DNA from: Plantago ovata
Taxonomy: Eukaryota > Streptophyta > Magnoliopsida > Lamiales > Plantaginaceae
Direction: 5' to 3'
Assembly (NCBI GenBank): GCA_028274465.1
Contig: CM051455.1
Span: 70,414,985 to 70,478,984, forward strand
DNA: 64,000 nucleotides
Under the pieces are notes generated by a model. That model had not been told where the DNA came from. It worked only from the letters and a program-made list of their open reading frames with translations, and made no database searches. Positions 1 through 10,042 of the stretch are shown piece after piece; the first letter of the stretch is position 1; every line of letters begins with the position of its first letter. A program made the position numbers and the translations under genes.

Positions 1-529
1 TTAGTGATAGTATGATCATTCAAAGCATATTGGGTTAATAATCATGCATGAAGTACCCGATCGTTTTGCATAGAGATCTTTGATCATGAATTGTCCAATG
101 TGTTCCGTTTTATTCAACACTACGAAGATAGAGGGCTTAGATAGATCAAAGAATAAAGCAATAACTCAGTCTGATTCGCTTTACCGCCATCAGCATAATT
201 ACTAACCCTTCGCTAAGAATCACATACTATCACCAACGATAGATTTAACTACTCATAGATGTCATGCAATCAACAAAAATCACAGCAAGATTGAATGAGA
301 ACATGTTGAAAGATGAATAAATATAAATAGAAAAAATCTGAGATACAATGTTACCGAAGGTTGTCAATCTCCGTAGAATCGCGATCTCACAAGCTCCAAA
401 TCGATAAGAAAAAGTATCTCCTATGCTAAGAATTCCCAGAACAGGCTCTGGAGAATTCTTCTCTAAAACTAATGAGAAAGATGTGAAAAAAGGTCTGAGA
501 AAGTATGAAAAACGGAGAAAACTGAGTAA

Positions 530-539
530 CTATATATAG
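530..539 (-). promoter_or_regulatory. TATA box of family I LTR
   Basis: CTATATATAG, conserved in the other family I LTRs (14651-14660, 38618-38627, 30804-30813). It lies just downstream, on the minus strand, of the palindrome cluster at 551-632. Confidence 0.6.
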
Positions 540-550
540 GAGTTCGGAAC

Positions 551-632
551 GTGTGGGGCGAGTCGCCCCACACACCGAGCGAATCGCCTGGTGTGGGGCG
601 AACCGCCCCACATCCCGGGCGAATCACCCGGG
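551..632. repeat. GC-rich palindrome cluster (GCG-NNN-CGC type)
   Basis: There are three palindromes plus one degenerate copy. At 551-573 arms GTGTGGGGCG and their complement surround AGT. At 591-612 the same arms surround AAC. At 613-632 CCCGGGCG arms surround AAT, with one mismatch. A weaker copy sits at 575-590. The cluster lies directly upstream of the LTR TATA box. Confidence 0.85.
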
Positions 633-976
633 AGTTCCAGCCGGCCAAGGACGCGTTTTTGAATTTCTTTTCCTTTTCGGACTCGGTTTTCGCCTTCTAG
701 TGACCTTTTATTCTTCAGACTAGACCCCTAGACTTCAAATCCCATCCGAAATCTTCTAGATACTCCAAAAATGTCCTCAGAACACCAATTCTTCGTTCTC
801 TTCCATATAATTGCCCGGAAAATCACGTTTTTCACCTAAAACCTGTAAAATGCAAACTAAAGGGAAACGTGACACTATTCTAATAAAATGCACTATAATA
901 TAGCTAAATTAACATAGAGGATAGCTAAAATAGGTGAAAAAGACTCGAATGAAGGTGTAAAATACACGTTCATCAA

Positions 977-1173
977 ATGAGTCGAAGGAGTAACACTCCC
1001 GCCAGTAGCATAAACAACGCTGCAAATCAAGATCCGGTGCAACAGATAATCGCAGCATTGAACAACCTTAGTGAGAACATGCGTAATGGCGGCCATCAAC
1101 CCACTCGACTTCTCAACCGCCACCACCACCATCGATTGATGAAGCAGCTGAATGTTTTGCCCGTTTTCGCCCG
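977..1173 (+). pseudogene. Possible gypsy gag N-terminus fragment
   Basis: A short open frame starts MSRRSNTPASSINNAAN and continues DPVQQIIAALNNLSENM. This resembles the start of plant Ty3/gypsy gag proteins, which often open with a basic Ser/Arg-rich segment followed by a short helix before the gag domain. It is squeezed between a family I LTR end (975) and a family II LTR start (1174), so only about 65 codons survive. The identification rests on general resemblance only. Confidence 0.3.
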
Positions 1174-2410
1174 TGATGTCGTTTGAATCAAAATTAATAT
1201 TTGTATAAAAGCCAAAGAACACTTATCACTACACAAAACTTAGTGCAATGGCAAGTTGTCCCCGAGTGTCGTTCTCTCAGGACCTAGCGTGGCTTTGTTG
1301 TAGTTTTCGCGAGTTATTCCAGTCAATGAGTAGAGTGTTTGAAAAGAGTTTTGTAAAACTTTAAGCAAACAAGCAATAGGTTGCAACTTGAACGAATTTC
1401 TTTGTAAACAAATTTGAGAAAGGGTTGGTGGTAGTAATCTGGAAACAATCATGCAATGAATCACGTAAATACATGTAAGTTCGGTGCGTAAAGCCTTCAA
1501 CAAGTTCTACAAGGTAAATCGCCTAGACAAGTTTAAGACACACATCTTGAAAGGATCCCATCTTTACTTTCGTAGTGCAATCTCTCACACTATTATCTAG
1601 CATGCTTGCATGTTTTCAAATCATAGATCATAGCCTTAATTGACCAAGAGTTTGTCACATACTCATATTCGAAGATATTTGATTATAAACTATGTCAAAC
1701 GAGATAAAACATGCAGCAGGATCGACTCGGAGCCTCATACAAGCATAACATAATTCATATTATGATGTAATCCTCATACTACTACCAACACAAAGGGATT
1801 TAGCTACTCATACCCATAACATTAAAAATTATTTCACATGAATAATCAGAGGAAAATATGAATTCAAATACAAAGAAAGGGATTGATACAAAGTTACCAC
1901 CAAAGCTGTCACTACTTGATAGATTTGATCTAGAAACCTCTCCGTAGATGAATGTGAAACGCTATCCAATTGCCAAAACTTCAATCTCTAATGTATTACA
2001 ATGGTTAAAATGTTCAAAACTGAGAATTAGGGCTAGAGAGAGCTCTCGAAACGCAGGTGCAAGGTCTGAGAATATCAAAATGTAACTGAAAATGTGTATA
2101 TAATTAGGAAAATCTGCTGGTGGAATTTGAACTGGGTGAAGCGCCTGAAGAGCTGGGCGAGTCTCCCAGCCAGGCGCTTTGCCTGGCTCGGCTGGGCGCT
2201 TTACGCAGCAGCACTGTAGAAAATGCTTCAGTTCTGCTCCAATTCTGCTTCTGGGCTCTGTTCTGGGCGCTTCACCTCAATCCCAGGCGCTTCACCTGGA
2301 AAAAAAATGCAGCTCCAGCTCTTTTTCTTCAGATCTAAGCCTCCGAATAGCCACCTATCCTCTTGGAAACACACATACAGTCACTTATTAAGTCCCGGGC
2401 ACTAGAAAGT
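1174..2410 (-). repeat. Family II Athila-type LTR, U3 end truncated
   Basis: Minus-strand copy of the LTR type seen at 13275 and 25267. It shares the end 'tgatgtcgttt', the block 'cgagtgtcgttctctc...ggacctagcgtgg', 'ttgaccaagagtttgtcac' and 'ttagctactcat'. On the minus strand a TATA-like ATTATATAC lies at 2096-2104, with palindromes upstream of it. The family's U3 start, TGATGAACGTAT, is missing before the next LTR fragment at 2411, so the copy is truncated or rearranged there. Confidence 0.75.
2153..2299. repeat. Palindrome cluster, CCAGGCG/CTGGGCG arms
   Basis: CTGGGCG-AGT-CTCCCAG is at 2153-2169, CCAGGCGCTTTGCCTGG at 2170-2186 and CCAGGCGCTTCACCTGG at 2283-2299, each near-perfect around a central triplet. 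The cluster lies upstream (minus strand) of the TATA-like site of this LTR. Confidence 0.75.
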
Positions 2411-2591
2411 GATGAGTCTTTTTTTCACCAATTAAATTTGTTTATAAAGACAAAGAACACGTATCACTACCCAAATTAGAGTGCGATGGAAACTTATCCC
2501 CGAGTGTCGTTCTATCGGGACCTAACGTGTCTTTGTTTGAGGTTCTTGAATGCTAATTTAGTCAACAAGATCAAGTTGGTTTTGAAAATTG
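2411..2591 (-). repeat. Family II LTR fragment (U5 end only)
   Basis: Begins TGATGAGTC and matches the end of the LTR of element G (11263 onward) for about 180 bp, through 'caacaagatcaagttggttttgaaaat'. The match then stops abruptly, so this is a truncated piece of the same LTR subfamily as element G. Confidence 0.75.
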
Positions 2592-3692
2592 TGGTGCCCC
2601 AGTCTGGAATAAAAGTACTTCCTAACCAGATAACCACCCGCCTAATCCTTCGTTCAAGTAAATTCGGTTCATCTTCCGGAAAGAAAAGGAACGGTAAAAT
2701 AAAACCAATAAAACAACATGATAAATCAAATCAGAACATATCAAACTCCATAAAACTTTTATTTCAGCAAAATATAAAGACAACGAAGTTCAAACCCACT
2801 TTTACAATATCACACAGGGGTTGGGGTTTTGGAACATGTAATTTACATGGATTTCACACGTACAAGGGTCCCCTTTTTATTCAAGGAGCTACTAATATCT
2901 ACAACTTCTCACTTCCTTGTCCTCTACTTGATTACTCAGAAGAAGGAAACAATTGAGAGGGTAAGTCTTTAATGACTTAGTGAGGATAATAAACAAGAAT
3001 AGCAGAACAATTGCTAGTTCAAACTTTCAAAGGCAATCAAGGATAGAAGATATGAATAGAACCACAATATCACACATATACCAGCCGTCGCCTTGTAAAC
3101 TGAACCTTATACTTCCACGCGAGGAGCTACCTCGAAACACAATGACATGCCTAGGTACATGTCTAACGGGAATGTAAGATGCAGCTACCCTAACTACATC
3201 TAACTCCCGTGCAGGATCTGAATATATAACTTTAACCAACGGTCCTTTCCGTTCGGTGGTTATACATGGCAGTCCCGGGGCCCAAAACACGTTCACGGAT
3301 AATATAAACACCACGATTTCTTATCACAATTTAGTAATGAATTAGAGAAAGAATTGAGAGAACTAATTCAATATTGAACAACAAGGGGTGAAGAACAAGA
3401 ACAAAGGATAAGAAGTGAATCGAAAGTTCGGCAAGAATCAACAAGAGAACAAAAGGCTGAAATGGTAAAGAAAGAAGTTGTGAAATGAATAAGGATGAAC
3501 AGGGAATGGATCCTCACCTATTCCGAAGATGCTTGTGCATAAGACTCACTAACAATATCTATACAACGAGTTGCTATTTTATTAATAAACTGATGCACAT
3601 ATATCAACCTTATAGCATAGTAATTAACACAGAAGAGTACTTTCTTATTTACTATCTATTAATTATGGAGCACAATCTTGTATTGGAAAAAA
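2592..3692. other. Unclassified non-coding stretch
   Basis: About 1.1 kb with no convincing gene or LTR structure. It holds only short open frames with no recognisable domain. A segment around 3110-3300 has higher GC and a local inverted repeat (GAGGAGCTACCTC near 3121). It may be an LTR or UTR of an unidentified element, but nothing in the sequence proves this. Confidence 0.4.
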
Positions 3693-4323
3693 TTGATGAA
3701 ACCCCCCAACCTATAATACAAGTGAGACATTACCCCTAACTAATTAAATTTGAGACTTAACCCCCTCACCTATATAAAGTGTTGCAACATACCCCCTATA
3801 TAATATTTTACTATCAATTTGATATTTTCCATTCAATTTAATATTTTTCCTTCAATTAAATATTTCCGTTTGATTCCAAATTAATCATAATACATACCGA
3901 AAAATAAATTTTGAAAATTATAATATGAAACTATACAGTTTTCACGTTTATAATATAATATAATATAAGTTCAAATATTATTTTTCCGGTACAATTAATG
4001 AAAATATTATTTTTTTCACTTTTATAATATAAATTGTATTGGAAAAATAAGATTTGAACTTATATTATAGAAGTAAAATCTTATATTTTTATAATATAAT
4101 TTTTAAAATTATTTTTCGGTATGAATTAGGATTAATTGGAGTCAAACTGACATATTAAATTATAGGAAAAATATTAAATTGAATGAGAAATATTAAACTA
4201 AAGGGAAAATATTATATAGGGGGTATGTCGTAACACTTTAAATAGATGAGGGGGTTAAGTCTCAAACTAAATAGGTTAGGGGGTAATATCTCAATTGTAG
4301 TAAAGTTCAGGGGGTTTGATCAA
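3693..4323. mobile_element. Foldback/MITE-like element with long terminal inverted repeats
   Basis: The left end reads ttgatgaaacccccc and the complement of the right end reads ttgatcaaaccccct. Beyond these, the two sides are imperfectly complementary for well over 100 bp, sharing 'gagacttaaccccctcac' and 'cataccccctatataatatt' blocks, around an AT-rich centre with symmetrical motifs such as 'ataatataagttcaaat'. There is no coding capacity. The structure is that of a non-autonomous foldback transposon or MITE of about 630 bp. A target duplication is not obvious, so the superfamily is left open. Confidence 0.75.
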
Positions 4324-4329
4324 CAACAA

Positions 4330-4371
4330 CACCTCTGTAATTACTTTCAACACCTCTGTAATTACTTTCAA
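4330..4371. repeat. Perfect 21-bp tandem duplication
   Basis: A 21-bp unit beginning cacctctgtaattac occurs twice head to tail at 4330-4350 and 4351-4371, immediately beside the foldback element. Confidence 0.9.
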
Positions 4372-4439
4372 AAAGCCACAGTTCCATTTTAATGTTATAA
4401 AAATCAAACAGAGGTTCTGTTACAGAGACAAAAACTGAA

Positions 4440-4600
4440 TTCTAGCAAAACGACAAAACTGTAGCAAACGAAGAATTTTATAACCGCAGTAAAACAACAA
4501 ACTTTATAGCTGCAGCAAAACGACAGGATCATAACTATAACAAACGACAAACTTTATAATCGCAACATAACAGACATACCTTATAATTGTGTAAGGCCAA
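4440..4600. repeat. Degenerate repeats of a 'gcaaaacgacaaactttataa' type
   Basis: Imperfect units of roughly 35-45 bp recur, containing 'agcaaaacgaca' and 'aactttataa'. They are AT-rich, and no gene is seen. Confidence 0.45.
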
Positions 4601-4757
4601 AACTAATTTCCAGTCCCAATTTGGATAAATATTTGCAAAGGCAAGGTGCCAACTCTGGTCCATGCAATAAGGTTTGCTCAATTTATATATCGATCCCTAT
4701 GAAACTTTATGCTCAGACTACTTGTCCCCTACACAACACAGCTGTAAACCATTTAAT

Positions 4758-4843
4758 TTGTACTCCAAATCTTCAGCTTGTACTCCAAATCTTCAGCTGA
4801 AAAATCAAATACACTTTTACTCTTTGTACTCCAAATCTTCAGC
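4758..4843 (+). repeat. Three copies of a 20-bp repeat upstream of the candidate gene
   Basis: The exact unit TTGTACTCCAAATCTTCAGC occurs at 4758-4777, 4778-4797 and 4824-4843. The first two are directly adjacent. They lie about 120-200 bp upstream of the ATG at 4962, so they may be in the promoter or 5' leader of the candidate gene. Confidence 0.9.
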
Positions 4844-4961
4844 TTGTTTGTTCCGCCGGATTGTTCCAAACGACAATCTGTATTCAATTTTATAAATCAG
4901 TATTCAATTTCGAAATCTTCTCCAAATACAAAACAAAGCTCACACGCAGCAGTAGTCGACA

Positions 4962-6426
4962 ATGGCAAATCCAAACGACGCCCACACACTTGTTCCGCCG
5001 GAACGGACCACACGGTTTTGTGGGTTCTACCCACAACAACGTTCGCCGAATTCGTCACGCAGTTCAGAGGTAAGTTTCTGATCTCCTGATTTATGGTGTT
5101 GCCAGTAATTACCCTGTTGAGGTTCGCCGAATTCGAATCAAGGTGTTCATATTCATGATCTTTAAGGATAGTTTCAATTGATACATGATGTAATTCAATT
5201 AGGATTTGTAAAGCCCTAATTTTGTTGAATGAGTTTTGTTAAATTCAGCTAATTCCTAAATCCACACACTTGTAATTCGCCCGTTTCAATTTTGGTGAAT
5301 GAGTTTTTACCCCAATCAAGTTTTTACCCCGTTTCAGAGTTTCGCACCTGCTCTGTAAGGATACTCACAGCAGCTGCTTAATTCCTTGTAATCATTTAAT
5401 GTAGGCCTTACTTGTAATTGATAGCTTCATGTTTACTCGCACCATATTTTCAACGGGATGTACTGTAATGTAGTTCTTCAATACTTACTCGAATTTTATA
5501 ATCAATGCTTGGAATAATACTCTATTGGTTGATTGTTGATTGCAGCTGTCCCCCCCAATGTTGTTCCAGTTGCCGCTCCAGTCCAGGCACAACCACCAGC
5601 TCCGGTACAGGCACAACCATCGGCTCCAGTCCAGGAACAACCACCAGTTTTGGTCCAGGCACAACCAGCAGGTCCAGTCCAGGCACAACCACCAGCAGTA
5701 GCTGTTGAAATCGTCCCTCCTGCTGATGTCGCCCCGCTCGACCCTATCCCACTTGCTGAACTAGTGGACCTGGAAGCTGCTCCAGATGATGTGCCTGGCA
5801 TAGTTGTTATACTACAACCTGGACACCGTGTCAATGGTTTGGTATGATAAAATCACTCATACTCTACGATTATCCTATATCTTCGATAACTCAAAGTTTT
5901 TACACTCCACAATTATATGTCAATCCCCTTTTGCAAATAAAGATTTTTGTGTGAGTGATAAATATGTAGGTTGAAGTTTGCTGTTTGATCATGTAAAATA
6001 TGTTGCACTCAAAAAATCTGTGTTAGTAGTATATTTATGCCATAGTGTGCTGTTAATTCATCTAAAATGATAGTTAGTAGCATCAAGTTCTGGACAATAG
6101 ATTTAAGTTTTAATTTATGCCATAATTGTGATCTACTTCATCTTAAATCATAGTTGTAAATTTATGTACAGGCGCTTCCTTTGGAATGGAGCCGAGCTAA
6201 CCTTCATGCTGGACTCAATGTCCGGACACTTAATTACTTTGATGAAATGAGTTCAGCAATCTATCGCTTTGAGGTTCTCTGCGAGCTTACTGAGAATGCA
6301 GGTCGTATCAGGTATGGTTGGATCAAGTTCGCCACGCATACTGGCATAGAGGAGCCAGATGCAATAGAGATTGGTGTGGATCCCAATGACCCGCATGTTT
6401 GGCATGTTACAATCCACCCCGCGTAA
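4962..6426 (+). CDS. Candidate three-exon plant gene, function unknown
   Basis: Exon 1 is 4962-5069. The ATG lies in a strong plant start context (gacaATGGC), reads MANPNDAHTLVPPERTT and ends at a consensus donor, AG/GTAAGT. Exon 2 ends at 5841 before GTATGA and encodes a Pro/Gln-rich repeat followed by an acidic stretch. Exon 3 is 6172-6426, after acceptor TGTACAG, reads ALPLEWSRANLHAGLNVRTL and stops at TAA. The exon 2/3 join is in phase 0 on both sides. With the ATG frame, exon 2 must start at 5587 (ccag/gcacaa), giving about 205 residues. The stronger-looking acceptor at 5545 would fit a different exon 1 frame that has no ATG. Exon 3 has a short helix then beta-like segments (FEVLCELTE, YGWIKFATH, HVWHVTIHP) vaguely like cystatin-fold plant proteins; that is a guess. 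It could also be a gene fragment carried by a transposon. Confidence 0.45.
5578..5697 (+). repeat. 24-bp tandem repeat encoding PVQAQPPA-type units
   Basis: Five imperfect 24-bp copies (gtccaggcacaaccaccagc and variants) encode PVQAQPPA, PVQAQPSA, PVQEQPPV, LVQAQPAG and PVQAQPPA. Differences between copies are mostly in third positions or conservative, and the frame stays open throughout, which supports the region being or having been coding. Confidence 0.85.
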
Positions 6427-6899
6427 ACTATGTTAGATCTTATGTTTTTTTTGGGCCGTTTTTTTTGTGGGGGGGGGGGGGGGTGCGTTTTGGATGGCTG
6501 TGCCTTTTGGCTTGATCCGTATAAAAAAACAACACGGTGAACCCCCCTGATATATTAATCTTAATAGGCCAATCTTAATATATCAATGGGTAGCTAACTT
6601 TTGTAACTTGTACTAAACCTGCTGCTTGTATACTACTGTGGGTAGGTGGTGAACTTGACTAGTTTGCTGTAAATTAAATTCTGTTCATGTTTAAGTAGTG
6701 TATCAAATCTTGATTACATTTTGTGCGTACTTTGTTGTCCGGCTCTTGCGTTTGATTTATGAGATCTGGACAATGAGGCTCGGCTTATTTATGAGACCAT
6801 ATCCCATATAAATGGAGGTCCATCCCGGTCCATTGGGCCGTACAGCACTTCTAGTATATATTAAAGTCCATCACGGATACGGTTACAAATACGAATAAG
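6427..6899. other. Non-coding, includes a 15-G run
   Basis: This is the sequence 3' of the candidate gene. It contains a homopolymer of 15 G at 6469-6483 flanked by T-runs. No gene, terminal repeat or clear polyadenylation signal is seen. Confidence 0.5.
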
Positions 6900-7964
6900 A
6901 GATATATTTATATATGTAAAATTTGGGACCAATAGTCGACCGATAACCGATACCGTCCATTGACCGGCCAACCAATCGAGTAAATCCATAGACAATCCAT
7001 GGATAATGGACGTTATGTCCGTTATGTAATTACAACATCGACGGAAGCAAAGAGTATTATTCCAAGCATTGATTATAAAATTCGAGTATTGACCGATAGA
7101 GTAAAGCCATGGTATTGACCGACTATTAGGTCGACCGGTCAACCATTGTATTATGGACCATTGGTCCCGTGTTCTAATTGATTTACTCTATCGGTCCATT
7201 TACTATATCAGTCCATTGAGTTACTGGTCGATGGTTGACCGGTCAATTAGGGCCGTTAAATTTATATAAATATTTTTTATATATTTAACATATTAACTGA
7301 ACATTTTTAAATTTAGTGAACACTAATCTACCAAATAAGAAAAAAAAACATATATCCGTCAGGATACGTTTTCCAAAAAATATCCGTGCGAATACGTTAT
7401 CCATTTTGAAGTCTCCCGCCTCCTATATCGGTCGATGGACCATATCTCGGTCGACATATAGTGGACTAACTCGGTCGATGGTGGACCAGTCAATTAACAT
7501 TATCGGTCGACTGAGTTACCGGTCGATGGTTGACCGGTCGACGACATCGGTCGATAGATCACTGTGTTATCGTTCGATTGAGAACACGGACCACTGGTTG
7601 ACCGGTCAACCGAATACCGGGGATTTACTATATCGGTCGATTAAAATTATCAGTCTGAATAATACGCACGTTCTAGTTGACTATCTCGATCGATAGAGCT
7701 ACCGGTCAATTCAGAACACGGACCACTAGTTCACCGGTCAAAATAATACCATGGATTTACTATATCGATCGATTGACATTATCGGTCGAAATAATACGCC
7801 CGGTCGATTGACATTTTCGGTCGATGGTTGGCCGGTCAATGGACGACAGCATCGGTCCATTTACTATATCGGTCCATTGAGTTATTGGTCTATGGTCTAT
7901 GGACCATCGACCGATAGCGTCAATTGAGACGGTCGATGGTTGATCGGTCCATTGAGTTATTGGT
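6900..7964. repeat. Region dense in CGGTCGAT and TTGACC/GGTCAA motifs
   Basis: Short motifs recur on both strands without a fixed period: CGGTCGAT, CGGTCCATT, and the palindrome TTGACCGGTCAA or its halves. By eye there are about six TTGACC and seven GGTCAA in roughly 1 kb. Open frames here are translations of the repeats, not genes. Dense sub-terminal short repeats occur in some plant DNA transposons (hAT, CACTA), but no terminal repeats or transposase were found. TTGACC is also the W-box core bound by WRKY factors. Confidence 0.6.
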
Positions 7965-9330
7965 CTTTTCGTTATTTTCTTTTCTATTTTTTCTTTTCGT
8001 TTCTTTTTCTCTTTTTTGTTTTCTTTTCTTTTCTCTTTTTCTTTTTTTATCTTTTTTTTTAATATATATAAAGGCAAGCAGCAGTACACAACAAACAAAA
8101 CCAAAAAAACATAGGTTTGAGCACAAAGAGAAAAAGAAAAAGAACTAACTCTACAAAGACGCTTCCCCAAACCTATTCGAAAGAATAGGTTGGAGCACTA
8201 AACAAAAAATAAGAAAACAAACAACTTTACAATGACTCAAGAACGAAAGACAAGATCAACAAAGCAACCCCTCGCCAAACCTATTCGATAGAATATGTTT
8301 AATACAAAGGATCACACACCTCACACTACCTCCTTCCTAAGCATTTGGCAATCTCTAATCGAGGTGAAGAACTTTTCGCCTCTTACGTACATAATTACAT
8401 GGGTTACAACCATAGACTCTAACATGCATCATTTCATAAGGCCTTCGTGAACCGCAACAGAAGAAACATCATACAAGGTGATGTCGAGACAACTAAACTT
8501 AACTAGTGCACATGCGAATGTAACAAACCAAGCGAGACAAGCCTCAAACTACATACATAGTGATGCATCATATGGTCAATGGTCATAAGCACTTAGTCTA
8601 CACAATAAAAAAGTTCACAAGAGTTGGCAATAAACTCCACACACAAAAACGTGCAACAACTAATATAAGTATGATATGCATGCAAAAATTTTGAAAAAAC
8701 ACGACAAATCACAACAAACTTGAGCTAATAGGCATGCACAAACAAAAAGAGCACATAGTACTGAAAATCCAATAACCCCTCCCCAAACCTAAACTTTTGC
8801 TCGTCCTCGAGCAAAGAAGAGTTGATAAGAAAGAAAAAATTGGATTGATAGTACACTTCCCTGAGATAAAGGTTCGTGTCCAACTCCTAATGAAGAGTAG
8901 TACCTGAAAGGACTCAAGAAACAAGTGAAAACGGGTGCTCATAGGTGGAAAAAGGGAAAAAAAACTGGAATTTGGTGATACAGGGCCAAGTGGGCCGCTT
9001 GGCAGAGTCCAAGCGGGCCGCTTGGAATCTGGCAGAATTCCGGAGACTTTTCCAGTATCCGAGCGGCCCTCTTGGGATTTCCAAGAGGCTCGCTTGACTC
9101 TAGATTAAGTTTCTGGAATTTTTCAAGTTTCCAAGCGGGCCACTTGTCCTGTATACCCAAATTCTAAATTTTTTTCCACTTTTTCCTACCTAAGGTTCAA
9201 AAACAAATGCATGCGGAAAGAAAATTAAGAAATCTATCTAGAGAAAAAGAATCTAACTAAATGCAAAACACTTTACCACCTCGGGTTGCCTCCCGAGAAG
9301 TGCCTTTGTTTACATGTCGTTGGCTCGACT
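7965..9330 (-). other. 3' non-coding region of element G
   Basis: It contains a purine-rich tract on the minus strand (7970-8065) and two hairpins with AACCTATTC arms (8170-8191; a degenerate one at 8277-8300). PPT-like GGTTTGGGGAGG sequences are next to the hairpins and near 8780-8792. Palindromes with CCAAGCG arms lie at 8983-9148. Long stretches align by eye with 23710-24560 of element B, for example the complement of 'ggacacgaacctttatctcaggg'. No open frame is worth naming. Confidence 0.75.
8983..9148. repeat. Palindrome cluster in 3' region of element G
   Basis: CCAAGTGGGCCGCTTGG and CCAAGCGGGCCGCTTGG lie at the start of the cluster. They are followed by weaker copies with arms CCAAGAG and CCAAGCG around GCC, GCT and GGC. 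The layout matches the cluster after integrase in element B at 23552-23702. Confidence 0.75.
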
Positions 9331-9339
9331 CTTCAAGGC

Positions 9340-10042
9340 TCAATTGGGGTTGAATTCAATTTGGGTACTAGACTTCCCCATCAACGCCCTCTTCAATCGG
9401 TGAAATCCCTGCACATTTGAACGAAGAAATAAAGGACCAAAGTATCCTATAAGTTTGTTACTGCAAGTCTTATCAACACATGAATTAACAATGGCTCGCA
9501 ACGCGTGTCGCTTGCCATCTACCTCAAAACTACATGTACGACGGTACATGTCAATCACCATGTGCACCTTATTCATGAAGGCTCTTCCCAACAGGACCAC
9601 ATCCTTAAGCTTGGCTTCCGAAGTACGGCATGACTATGAAGCTCGTCTTCACCTCAACACCAGCAACTCTCACAACCAATTCCTCGAGAACTCCCAATGG
9701 TCTCCTCATAGACCCATCAGCAAGTTGAACCATAGCTTTCATTGGCTTCACACCAGTCAACTGGGACTCTTCATACACGTTCATCGGTAAGACATTGACT
9801 CCAGCTCCCGTGTTCAGTGTAGCCAATATAGCATCCTTCGTGCCAAGACTGATTTCCACATCGAAGCTTTCAAGTGCGGGTACTTCCACCATCTCATCCT
9901 CAGACGATGAGTTTTTTTCTTCAATATGCGAAGCTTCTTCCTCAATCATAGATGACTTAGGCTCCTTGTTAGCAACGCAAGGCTCACAGATTTTCTTGCT
10001 AGTTGGCACCTCTACTCGTGTCTCTTGTGACCGTGATCTCAA
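9340..10042 (-). pseudogene. Retroviral-type aspartic protease of element G (degenerate)
   Basis: Two frames together give an Athila-type protease. The segment 10042-9605 contains the acidic linker SSSEDEMVEVPALESFDVEI. The active-site region reads LNTGAGVNVLP, where the family has D-T/S-G, so the catalytic Asp position is Asn here. It continues MVQLADGSMRRPLGVLEEL. The second frame (9600-9340) continues with VLLGRAFMNKVHMVIDMY. A frameshift near 9605 separates them. The protease would cleave the gag polyprotein; with Asp lost and the frame broken it is not expected to work. RT, which normally follows, is absent. Confidence 0.8.

Larger units (their letters stand above)
1..975 (-). repeat. 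Family I Athila-type LTR, partial (window edge)
   Basis: The sequence aligns by eye along its length with the family I LTRs at 14244-15511 (other strand) and 37765-39075. On the minus strand it begins TGATGAACGTGT at 975 and reads through the shared U3, a TATA box and the R/U5 part with the phrase on a 'tgatagtatg...caaagcatat' motif. It is cut by the window start, so whether it is a solo LTR or belongs to an element outside cannot be told. Confidence 0.85.

Noticed and set aside
551-632. CRISPR-like or rho-independent terminator reading of the palindromes
   Set aside because: No regular spacers and no T-run after stems; the context is a plant LTR promoter.
2486-3739. Plus-strand frames of 65-156 codons
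   Set aside because: No domain, atypical composition, and the first begins inside an LTR fragment.
4778-5089. Alternative exon 1 frame phase-matched to the acceptor at 5545
   Set aside because: Splice phases agree, but the frame has no ATG; kept only as an alternative in the gene entry.
5485-5834. Minus-strand Gly/Thr/Trp-rich frames opposite the Pro/Gln repeat
   Set aside because: Shadow of the 24-bp coding repeat on the plus strand.
7316-8170. Open frames with repeated STD/RSI-type residues
   Set aside because: Translations of the CGGTCGAT/TTGACC motif field and of the A/G tract; no domain, no start context.
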